The translations under genes and the position numbers were made by a program. The notes under the pieces were generated by a model. That model was given only the letters and a program-made list of their open reading frames with translations, was not told the DNA's origin and searched no databases. A DNA stretch of 8,721 nt from DATKCA01 sp035544675 (GTDB lineage Bacteria > Acidobacteriota > Thermoanaerobaculia > Gp7-AA8). Below are positions 1 through 7,203 of the stretch, piece by piece. Each line of letters opens with the position of its first letter. The first letter of the stretch is position 1. Where the stretch lies: assembly GCA_035544675.1 (NCBI GenBank), contig DATKCA010000156.1, forward strand, positions 1 to 8,721, in the 5' to 3' direction.

Positions 1-163
1 ATCGTGCAGAGAGCGGACTCTGTGGAGGGCAGACAATCCTGTCTGCCCACGACGGACAGGCAGGATTGCCTGTCCTCCACAGCATCGTGCAGAGAGCGGA
101 CTCTGTGGAGGGCAGACAATCCTGTCTGCCCACGACGGACAGGCAGGATTGCCTGTCCTCCAC
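1..163. repeat. Tandem array of an 83-bp unit built of nested hairpins
   Basis: Bases 1-83 are repeated at 84-163 with 80 of 80 bases identical before the second copy ends; the array touches the window edge, so more copies may lie to the left. Each unit holds three hairpins. H0 is cagag/ctctg around a 6-nt loop (7-22). H1 is gggcagaca/tgtctgccc with a 4-nt loop (27-48). H2 is ggacaggca/tgcctgtcc with a 4-nt loop (54-75). H1 and H2 are also inverted copies of each other, 18 of 22 bases alike, so the unit can fold as two hairpins or one long one. The pair is bounded by gtggagg and cctccac. Copy 2 has the same hairpins at 90-105, 110-131 and 137-158. It begins 6 nt after the stop of the FecR-domain gene, so it would be transcribed as that gene's 3' end and could stop or protect the transcript. 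There is no T-run, and no spacer pattern of a CRISPR. Confidence 0.9.
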
Positions 164-169
164 CGAGTC

Positions 170-2296
170 TCAGTCTTTGTCCCGCTTGATCTTCCCCCCC
201 TCACCGCGCGAGGGCGGCGGGGCGCTGTCCTTCTTGCCCGAGGACGACGAGGAGGGGCGGTCCACGGAGCGCGCCGGTGGCGGAGACGATTTCTGCCCCG
301 TCGAACGGCTGCTGCCGGAATCGGTCGGCCTCACACGCGCGCCACCGATGCGGTCGATGACGCGGCGTGACGCATCGCTGGTGCGTTCGCGCTGGGGCGC
401 GGTTGTGCGGGGCTCGCTGGCACGAGGCTCGGTCGTGGTTCCGGACCGGGGCTCGGCGCTGCGCGCCACGCTGCTGCGCCAGTCGCGGACGGCGGTCGTG
501 TCGCGCTCGGGGGCTGCTGACGGCGTGCGTGCCGGCTCGTCCGCGCGCGACGACTTCGTGCGATTGACGCGATCGCGCCAGGCCGGTGCTTCGCCGGCCG
601 GAGCGGGCGCAGGCGTCGCAACGGAACCGCGGTCGATCCGTCGTGGATCTCTCTCGGCAGCCGGTGCTTCTCCGCGATCGACGCGGCCCGTTCCAACGTC
701 CGTGCGCGGGATGTCGGTGGCCCGGCGGATGCGACCCGCCGTTTCACCGCTCTCCGGTCCCTGGCCGGCGATCGGGGCGAGTGCTCCGCCGCTGATCGGC
801 GCGACATTGCCGCCGCCGATCGGCGCGAGCCCGCCACCACCGGAAGGCGCGAGACCACTCCCTCCGCCGGTCGAGCTGCCGCCGGCCGGCGCAGCGGCGC
901 GCGTGCCGTCAGCAGGTCGAGTGCGGATGATCCGGTCCCGCACATTGCCCGCGAGATCCGGGTCCCGGCGGAAGAATGGAGTCATGTCCGCCGGCGACCC
1001 GTTCTCTCTGCCGATACCACTACCGGCCGCGCGGCGGTTGATGGCCGCGGCCGGATCCTTGAGCTCCGTCCGGGTGAACCGCGCCGGATTGTTCGAGATC
1101 GTGGCGAAGCCCCCGTGGTCCCGCAGCAGCCGGCCGCGAATGACATCGGTGGTCAGCGCCGCCCGATCGACCCTGGTCGAGACGAGCGTGTTGCCGTCGA
1201 CGAACGTCCACGGACGCAGATCGACGTCATTCGCCCGCACCCGGCCGTAGAAGCCGAATCCGAAATTGAGTCCGGCCCGGTGATACGGCCGGTAGGCCCA
1301 GTCGTAATACGGCCTGTAGCAGTCGTACCAGCCCGCAGGAGCCCAGCCGAGGTACCCGTTGCCGTACCACCAGTAGACCCAGGCCGGGGCGTAGCCGGCC
1401 CCAGGCAGCCAGAACCATCCGTAGAGCGGGTCGTGGGACCAGCGGCCGTAGTGATACGGCGCCCAGCCCCACGGCTCGTAAGAGACCCAGGTGAGGAAGC
1501 CGGAGCGGCTCCGCGACCAGTGTCCGTAGTAGTAGGGTCGCCATCCGGTGGACACATGGGGGCGCCACGCCCAACCATAGTTCCCGGCGTGGATCCACGA
1601 GCCATGCTGGCCGAGGTCGTCTTCGTAATAGGCGAGCGAGCGGTCGAGATAGCGGCTGGTCGCTCCGCCGAACCTCTCGGCGCGCTTCAGAAACCAGCGC
1701 TCGAAGTCGTCCGTGCCGTGGTCGCCGTCGCTGGCCAGGCTGTAAAGGCCGCGGTGATCGATCCTGGCCTCTTCGCCGCGCCGCAGACGCGTCGTTCGCG
1801 ACGGCGTTCGGACCTCCAGCGTCCCATCGAAGATGATGATGCGGTCTTTCCCCTGCGTGTCGCTGTCGATGGAGAAGATGGCCTCGTTGTAGGCGACGTA
1901 CGTCGCGCTGGGGGTATCGAGCCGGAACGAATCGCCGCCGTCGGCCGTGCGGTGCACGATCACTTTGCCGTAGCGCAGCTCCGCGACGGTTTCCTCGTCG
2001 TCGCCGTCGTAGCTTGCCTCGATCGAGCGGAACAGCAGCGACGAGGCGCGATCGACACCGACGATATTTCCGTCGGACAGACGGATCTCGGCGCGACCGC
2101 GGCGATTGGTGATCACCTCATCGCCCGGGAACACCGGCATGTTGATCCGGCCTTCGATCTCCCGGCCGTCCTCACCCTGGCGGACGATCGTGCCGCCGTC
2201 GTCGTACGAGAAGTACGACTGATTCTTGTCGCGAGCGGCCTGGGCCGGCAGCGCGAGGGCGATTGCAACCAAGGTCAACAGTGTCGCTTTTCTCAT
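170..2296 (-). CDS. Exported FecR-domain / DUF6600-like Trp-Tyr-rich protein with disordered tail
   Basis: Predicted 708-residue exported protein of unknown function. Residues 1-20 form a Sec signal peptide (basic MRK, hydrophobic core, cleavage near LPAQA-A). Residues about 50-180 look like a FecR-type beta domain: the stretch PGDEV..NRRGRAEIRLSDG, followed by a second half with F.LDTPSATY and a final EVRTPSRTTRLRRGEE. Residues about 232-345 are extremely rich in Trp, Tyr and Gly, with repeated W.P..YG.W blocks, as in the DUF6600 family. From about 430 to the end the protein is low-complexity, rich in Arg, Ser, Ala, Pro and Gly, and probably disordered; it includes four 8-residue repeats (478-509). 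The start at 2296 is chosen because it has a strong AGGAGAG ribosome site and begins the signal peptide; an upstream in-frame ATG (2338) has neither. It lies 155 nt after the metallophosphoesterase gene and may be transcribed separately. The FecR name reflects fold only: no sigma factor or TonB receptor is nearby, so iron signalling should not be assumed. An envelope or surface role is inferred. Confidence 0.85.
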   Translation of the reverse strand: MRKATLLTLVAIALALPAQAARDKNQSYFSYDDGGTIVRQGEDGREIEGRINMPVFPGDEVITNRRGRAEIRLSDGNIVGVDRASSLLFRSIEASYDGDDEETVAELRYGKVIVHRTADGGDSFRLDTPSATYVAYNEAIFSIDSDTQGKDRIIIFDGTLEVRTPSRTTRLRRGEEARIDHRGLYSLASDGDHGTDDFERWFLKRAERFGGATSRYLDRSLAYYEDDLGQHGSWIHAGNYGWAWRPHVSTGWRPYYYGHWSRSRSGFLTWVSYEPWGWAPYHYGRWSHDPLYGWFWLPGAGYAPAWVYWWYGNGYLGWAPAGWYDCYRPYYDWAYRPYHRAGLNFGFGFYGRVRANDVDLRPWTFVDGNTLVSTRVDRAALTTDVIRGRLLRDHGGFATISNNPARFTRTELKDPAAAINRRAAGSGIGRENGSPADMTPFFRRDPDLAGNVRDRIIRTRPADGTRAAAPAGGSSTGGGSGLAPSGGGGLAPIGGGNVAPISGGALAPIAGQGPESGETAGRIRRATDIPRTDVGTGRVDRGEAPAAERDPRRIDRGSVATPAPAPAGEAPAWRDRVNRTKSSRADEPARTPSAAPERDTTAVRDWRSSVARSAEPRSGTTTEPRASEPRTTAPQRERTSDASRRVIDRIGGARVRPTDSGSSRSTGQKSSPPPARSVDRPSSSSSGKKDSAPPPSRGEGGKIKRDKD
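770..865 (-). repeat. Four tandem 24-bp repeats inside the FecR-domain gene
   Basis: Four in-frame 24-bp units at 842-865, 818-841, 794-817 and 770-793 encode GGSGLAPS, GGGGLAPI, GGGNVAPI and SGGALAPI (residues 478-509). The units keep the (L/V)AP(I/S) core while the glycine part varies. They form a flexible Gly/Pro linker at the start of the disordered tail. Copy number may differ between strains, because such units expand and contract without shifting the frame. Confidence 0.8.
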
Positions 2297-2451
2297 CGGA
2301 CTCTCCTGCAACCTACCCCAGGCCGGTGCGTGCCACATGCCAGCAAGGTTGAGTATTCCCCGTGCTGTTTCAACGACTTACGTGCGGTGGACGGCGCCTG
2401 CTGTCCACAACTGGTGAATCTGCGTCCTCTGGTGGAAACGGTGGAGCTCCA
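2297..2451. other. Intergenic gap before the FecR-domain gene, no clear promoter
   Basis: This 155-nt gap separates the metallophosphoesterase stop from the FecR-domain start. It holds a 6-bp hairpin (gtggac 2387-2392 with gtccac 2403-2408, 10-nt loop). A perfect 12-nt palindrome, gtggagctccac (2441-2452), abuts the upstream stop codon. A TTGAAA hexamer on the minus strand resembles a -35 box, but no acceptable -10 follows at 16-18 nt. No T-run marks a terminator. Whether the FecR-domain gene has its own promoter cannot be decided here. Confidence 0.4.
2301..2307 (-). promoter_or_regulatory. Ribosome binding site fixing the FecR-domain gene start
   Basis: On the minus strand AGGAGAG lies 4 nt before the ATG at 2296-2294 (6 nt from its GGAG core). 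It supports this ATG over the in-frame ATG at 2338, which is preceded by aaccttgctggc with no purine-rich site. Confidence 0.8.
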
Positions 2452-3192
2452 CTACGTCCCGAACGTCAGGCGTGAGGCCAGAATCTCGGGCAGCCCCGCC
2501 TTCAGGATCGCAGCCTGAGTACGGGCTACGTCGTACGGCACGCGGTAGAAGCGCACCGTCATCTTCCTGGAGTCGAAAAGCGCGAAGGACGAGTGAGGAT
2601 TCCTGTCACGGGGCTGTCCCACCGACCCTGGGTTGATCAGGTAGCGGCTGGTTGGGTCGAGGCGGAACATGGCGTCTCCCCGCACGAGCGCTCCGCTGAG
2701 ATGGCCGCGGGCATCGACCGAGAAGATCGCGGGCAGATGGGTGTGTCCGAAGAACACGATCGGTGCGGCGTAGTGCGCCAGAACCATCGCGGCGTGGTAC
2801 TCGGTGAACACGTACTCGTCTTCATCGAAGGGCGAGCCGTGGCAGATGACGAAGCCGTTCGACTCGAGGGGACCGACCGGAAGGCCGGCCAGGAACCTGC
2901 GGTTCGGCGCGCTCAGACGGTCGCGGGTCCAGAACGCCGCCTCCAGAGCGGTGGGGTTGAAGGAGGCGCCATCCTCGAGGCCGGCCGCCACCCGGTCGTG
3001 ATTGCCGCGGACGTAGTGCTTGGTGCCGCGGATCTTCCGCATGGTGTCGAGGACCTGATTCGGCTCGGCGCCGTAGCCGACGAAGTCGCCCAGGCAGATG
3101 ATGTCGTCGAATTTCTTGCGCCGGACGCGGGACATGACGGCGCGGAGGGCGGCCGCATTCGAATGCAGGTCGCTGACGATCAGCGCCGTCAC
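2452..3192 (-). CDS. Calcineurin-like metallophosphoesterase (YfcE/MJ0936-type)
   Basis: A 246-residue cytoplasmic two-metal phosphoesterase. All family motifs are present in order: D-x-H (D8, H10 in SDLHSN), GD (G35-D36), GNHD (63-66), the metal-binding H118 in CHGSP and GHTH (149-152), followed by NPGSVGQPRD (187-196), which is typical of the small bacterial YfcE/MJ0936 group. These enzymes hydrolyse phosphodiesters with Mn or similar metals; the natural substrate cannot be read from the sequence. The start is GTG at 3192, overlapping the aroK stop by 4 nt (GTGA), with TGGAG 6 nt upstream inside aroK, so translation is probably coupled to aroK. Length and motifs are complete. No link to shikimate metabolism is known to me; it may be a housekeeping passenger at the end of the operon. 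Confidence 0.9.
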   Translation of the reverse strand: MTALIVSDLHSNAAALRAVMSRVRRKKFDDIICLGDFVGYGAEPNQVLDTMRKIRGTKHYVRGNHDRVAAGLEDGASFNPTALEAAFWTRDRLSAPNRRFLAGLPVGPLESNGFVICHGSPFDEDEYVFTEYHAAMVLAHYAAPIVFFGHTHLPAIFSVDARGHLSGALVRGDAMFRLDPTSRYLINPGSVGQPRDRNPHSSFALFDSRKMTVRFYRVPYDVARTQAAILKAGLPEILASRLTFGT

Positions 3193-3731
3193 ATCCGTCT
3201 CCAGTCTGTGTGGCCGTGGAGAGCGTCACGAAACGGCTTCGGCAGCTCGAGCACCAGGCGCTCGACGATCTCGGCGGGCGTTTCTTCCTCGCGGATCTCG
3301 AGAGTCAGATCCGACATGCGGTAGAACCGGATCCGGCTGGAGTAGAGCTCGTGCGCGACGACGTCGTCGCGGAAGAGCGGACGCTCGGCAGCCTTGTCGC
3401 CAACTCGAGCCCGCAGAAGGGAATAGGGGGCGCAGAGATACACCGAGAACCCCTCGGACTGAATGAACTGGATGTTCTCGTCGAACGTAAACGTGCCGCC
3501 GCCGGTCGCAATCACTGCCCGGTCAAGGTACTTGGTCGAGCGGAGAATGTCACGCTCGCGTTTGCGAAAGTATGGTTCACCATGCTCTGCGAAAATTTCC
3601 TTGACCGACATCCCCTCCGAAGCCTGGATCAGCTCATCGAGGTCGAAGAAGGGCAGGTCGATGCGTGCGGCCAGCTCACGGCCGATCGTCGTCTTGCCGG
3701 CGCCCATGAAGCCGATGAGGTAGATTTTCAT
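3189..3731 (-). CDS. aroK: Shikimate kinase
   Basis: A 180-residue kinase that phosphorylates the 3-hydroxyl of shikimate with ATP, a late step to chorismate and the aromatic amino acids; cytoplasmic. The Walker A loop is GFMGAGKTT (7-15). The shikimate site is visible as D32 in FDLDELI, R56 in YFRKRE with E59, and the glycine triplet 77-79 in ATGGGT. The lid carries R117 in ERPLF, and R133 with Y137 follow the usual R...Y spacing near the end. Length is close to the normal 170-175, with about ten extra C-terminal residues. MKIYLIGFMGAGKTT begins exactly where the family does, so the ATG at 3731 is secure. Yet no Shine-Dalgarno site precedes it: the 5 nt before ATG join directly onto an inverted repeat. 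It overlaps the metallophosphoesterase start by 4 nt and follows accC after 99 nt. Confidence 0.95.
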   Translation of the reverse strand: MKIYLIGFMGAGKTTIGRELAARIDLPFFDLDELIQASEGMSVKEIFAEHGEPYFRKRERDILRSTKYLDRAVIATGGGTFTFDENIQFIQSEGFSVYLCAPYSLLRARVGDKAAERPLFRDDVVAHELYSSRIRFYRMSDLTLEIREEETPAEIVERLVLELPKPFRDALHGHTDWRRM

Positions 3732-3735
3732 GAAT

Positions 3736-3827
3736 GGGGCTCGGGGCTCAGGGCTCAGGGCTCATGCGAATGTACAGCCAGGAATTGTAGTCAGCACGCC
3801 GAGCCCGGAGCCCCGAGCTCCGAGCCC
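3736..3827. repeat. 27-nt inverted repeat of GGGCTC units between accC and aroK, with G-quadruplex motif
   Basis: The left arm (3737-3763) is built of four gggctc units joined by g or a. The right arm (3801-3827) is its reverse complement at 24 of 27 positions, with 37 nt between. Transcribed from accC into aroK, it would fold as a long GC-rich stem-loop ending 5 nt before the aroK ATG. The plus strand of the left arm carries four G-runs (GGGG, GGGG, GGG, GGG; 3736-3760) with 3-4 nt loops, a textbook G-quadruplex pattern on the template strand. The relatively AT-rich loop includes TACAAT on the minus strand (3789-3784), which resembles a -10 box, but no good -35 precedes it. No T-run follows either arm, so a standard terminator is unlikely. 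It looks like an inserted repeat element. Confidence 0.85.
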
Positions 3828-3830
3828 TCG

Positions 3831-5165
<1,335 letters not shown>

Positions 5166-5172
5166 TGAGGGA

Positions 5173-5652
<480 letters not shown>

Positions 5653-5657
5653 TTCTG

Positions 5658-5663
5658 CCCTCT
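5658..5663 (-). promoter_or_regulatory. Ribosome binding site supporting the TTG start of accB
   Basis: AGAGGG on the minus strand, overlapping the stop codon of the roadblock gene, sits 5 nt before TTG at 5652. With no ATG or GTG in frame between the upstream TGA and this site, it settles the accB start. A TTG start may hold AccB output down relative to AccC. Confidence 0.7.
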
Positions 5664-6016
5664 CACGTCAACTCGTCGCGCAGCAGGTGCTTCGCCCGCG
5701 TCAGCTCGAACCGCGCCCGCCCGTAGTTGCCGTCCGGCTTCAACACCAGAAGAATGAAGTATTCCGGCGTCACCGCCGAAAGAAACGTAACGTATTTCTC
5801 CGTCACAAGCGAGAACTGGGTGACTTCACCGGTGTTCAGCTCGGTGTTCGAGAGCCGGATCGACTTGATGAAGCCGCCGAACTCCGCCCCCAGCACGTCC
5901 AGAGGAACGCGGTGCTCGTTGATGGCCTCGATGGCGATGCCGTCGAGTCCGATCAGGCTGACTGCGAGCGTGCCGTCGACGTGATCTCGAATCTCCCGGA
6001 GCACCTCCCTAAACAC
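5663..6016 (-). CDS. Roadblock/LC7-domain protein (MglB-like)
   Basis: A 117-residue single-domain protein. The pattern fits the roadblock/LC7 fold: an N-terminal helix (FREVLREIRDHVDG), a strand pair with the turn GLDGIAIE, a central helix region (DVLGAEFGGFIKSI), two more strands ending in YFILLVLKPDGNYGRARF, and a C-terminal amphipathic helix (TRAKHLLRDEL). Known roadblock proteins dimerise and act as GTPase partners: MglB of Myxococcus is the activating protein for the Ras-like MglA. No GTPase is encoded in this window, so that role is only a family possibility; sequence divergence is large and I rate the family call, not the function. The start is GTG at 6016, with AAAGAGG 6 nt upstream, and overlaps the TPR gene stop by 8 nt (GTGTTTAG), so the two are likely co-translated and may form a complex. 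Confidence 0.75.
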   Translation of the reverse strand: MFREVLREIRDHVDGTLAVSLIGLDGIAIEAINEHRVPLDVLGAEFGGFIKSIRLSNTELNTGEVTQFSLVTEKYVTFLSAVTPEYFILLVLKPDGNYGRARFELTRAKHLLRDELT

Positions 6017-7091
6017 TTCCCGCCTCTTTCCTCTTCACTCGCGAGAGCCACCCTTCGAGCTTGTCGATCTTCGGGTTTCTCGTTGAGGCGCCCGTGTCCT
6101 CACCCGCGCTCCGTCCGGCGCTTTCCTCCAGGGCCGGAGGGGGCACCGGTGTCCCAGAGAGGGCGTCGAGCTTCGCGCGAACGCCGGCGTTGTCCGGATC
6201 GCGAGCCAGGATGTCTTCGTAGATGTCGCGCGCCTCGTCGATGAGCCCCTGATTCGCATACAGGTCCGCCATGGTGATCGTCCTGGCGAAGTCGTCGGGC
6301 TCAGGTGGCGCAGGAGCAACGTTGGCCTGGAACGACCCCTGGATGAAGCCGGGCGCCACGTGGAGACCTTCCGGCTGCTCGATGGCGAACGCATCGGCGC
6401 TGTATCCGAGATCCGCGGCCGGCTCCTCGAACGGACTCTCCGCGTGATCGGCGAGCATCGGATCGGCATCGCCGGTCCCCAGATCGTCCTGCATGTCGAC
6501 CTGCAGGCCCTTCCGCAGCTTCGAGTACGTCACGTCGAAGACGTCGGCGTCGCTCTCCGGCTCCGTGTCGGCCGGTGCGCTTGTCTGCATTGGGGCGACG
6601 TCCGTTGGGACGCCGGTGTCCTCACCGGCGCGTGCTTCCGGAATCTCCATCGGCTCCGGCGGCAATGCCGGCGCGTTGATCTCGGCATCGAGCCTGGCGA
6701 TGATGGCCTCGACCTCTTCGTCAGCGGGCAGGAGGGCGTGAACCAGCTTGTACTTCTTGATGGCCTCGACCTTCTCGCCGAGGCTCAGGTAGGACTCGGC
6801 GAGGAGGCGGGCCGCCACGACGTTTCCGGGGTCCAGACCCAGCGCCTTGCTCAGCGCCTCGGCCGCCTCGGCGTTCTTCCCCTGGTCGCGGAGAACGCGA
6901 CCCAGGCCAACCCAGGCGGAGAGATAGGTGGGATGGCTGGTCAGGCCGGCGCGCAGCACCTGCTCGGCCTCTCCGAACTGCGAGGCTTTCCTCAGCTCCT
7001 CAGCCAGCGGATAAAAAAGCCGGCTCTTCGGATCGGTCTTGATTCGAAACCGGAGCTCTTCGATCTTCGGATTCGTCGAGGGTTGAGGCAT
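6009..7091 (-). CDS. TPR-repeat protein, head of the accBC operon
   Basis: A 360-residue, acidic, probably cytoplasmic protein with no signal peptide or membrane segment. Residues about 24-135 hold three tetratricopeptide repeats (for example EAEQVLRAGLTSHP, EAAEALSKALGLDP). A long acidic Pro/Ala-rich linker (about 140-268) follows, then one more TPR (271-304, with LYANQGLIDEARDIYEDILARDPDN). The C-terminus ends in a short helix with KIDKLEGWLSRVK. TPRs are protein-binding scaffolds; the partner is unknown, but the overlapping roadblock gene is the first candidate. Two internal features are odd: AGEDTG appears twice (155-160 and 329-334), and NPKI-x-x-L occurs near both ends (7-13, 339-345). 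The start is ATG at 7091; it lacks a clear Shine-Dalgarno site (only GAG about 7 nt upstream), but the TPR region begins soon after. It is the first gene after the IPT-gene terminator. Confidence 0.85.
   Translation of the reverse strand: MPQPSTNPKIEELRFRIKTDPKSRLFYPLAEELRKASQFGEAEQVLRAGLTSHPTYLSAWVGLGRVLRDQGKNAEAAEALSKALGLDPGNVVAARLLAESYLSLGEKVEAIKKYKLVHALLPADEEVEAIIARLDAEINAPALPPEPMEIPEARAGEDTGVPTDVAPMQTSAPADTEPESDADVFDVTYSKLRKGLQVDMQDDLGTGDADPMLADHAESPFEEPAADLGYSADAFAIEQPEGLHVAPGFIQGSFQANVAPAPPEPDDFARTITMADLYANQGLIDEARDIYEDILARDPDNAGVRAKLDALSGTPVPPPALEESAGRSAGEDTGASTRNPKIDKLEGWLSRVKRKEAGSV
6089..6108. repeat. Imperfect palindrome inside the TPR gene, copy B
   Basis: The plus strand reads cgcccgtg, loop tcct, cacccgcg; 6 of 8 stem positions pair. 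It matches copy A (6611-6630) at 18 of 20 bases. In frame it encodes AGEDTG at residues 329-334, and both differences from copy A are silent third-position changes. It looks like a decayed copy of the same element or a duplicated protein motif. Confidence 0.6.
6611..6630. repeat. Perfect palindrome inside the TPR gene, copy A
   Basis: The plus strand reads cgccggtg, loop tcct, caccggcg: an 8-bp perfect stem with a 4-nt loop, encoding AGEDTG at residues 155-160 in the disordered linker. The outer base cgttg on the left side is shared with copy B, so the similarity exceeds the palindrome itself. The design (8-9 bp stem, 4-nt loop) resembles the hairpins of the array at 1-163. Confidence 0.65.
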
Positions 7092-7104
7092 CGCTTACTC
7101 GCGC

Positions 7105-7133
7105 ATTCTTGCGGGATTCACGGCCCTTCGCAA
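7105..7133 (-). promoter_or_regulatory. Weak candidate promoter for the TPR-roadblock-accBC operon
   Basis: TTGCGA (7133-7128) and AAGAAT (7110-7105) are spaced by 17 nt on the minus strand, each matching 4 of 6 bases of the sigma-70 consensus. Transcription would start only a few bases before the ATG at 7091, giving an almost leaderless message, which would agree with the missing Shine-Dalgarno site. The match is weak and could be chance. Confidence 0.2.
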
Positions 7134-7148
7134 CCGCGGCCCCACAAA

Positions 7149-7175
7149 CGAACCGCCCCATTTCGGGGCGGTTCG
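7149..7175 (-). terminator. Stem-loop terminator of the IPT/TIG gene
   Basis: An 11-bp perfect stem (cgaaccgcccc 7149-7159 with ggggcggttcg 7165-7175) around a 5-nt loop lies 28 nt after the IPT-gene stop. In the minus direction the stem is followed by TTTGTGGG, a short T-run typical of GC-rich genomes. It separates the IPT gene from the TPR-led operon. On the plus strand the stem is followed by agggtcg, so it is not a good terminator in that direction. Confidence 0.8.
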
Positions 7176-7203
7176 AGGGTCGATGCATTGGACAAATTCA
7201 GGA

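Noticed and set aside
1..163. CRISPR array
   Set aside because: The two copies are continuous 83-bp tandem units with internal hairpins; there are no distinct spacers between short repeats and no cas genes.
4..189. Small protein encoded across the left-edge repeat on the plus strand
   Set aside because: The translation is just the repeat read through (the same RADSVEGRQSC-like segment twice); GC-rich repeats often give such false frames.
170..2296. Iron-uptake FecIR-type signalling system
   Set aside because: No ECF sigma factor or TonB-dependent receptor is nearby, and the protein has an N-terminal signal peptide rather than the FecR anti-sigma layout.
2297..2338. Longer FecR-domain protein starting at the ATG at 2338
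   Set aside because: It would add 14 residues in front of a well-formed signal peptide and lacks a ribosome site.
2441..2452. Palindrome gtggagctccac as terminator of the operon
   Set aside because: It has no loop and no T-run after it; the alternative 5-bp stem in the same place is also weak.
66..2518. Long plus-strand open frames (66-1250, 1115-2518) opposite the FecR-domain gene
   Set aside because: They are Arg/Ala/Pro-rich products of GC-biased antisense reading, with no domain, signal peptide or ribosome site; the minus-strand frame has a signal peptide and recognisable domains.
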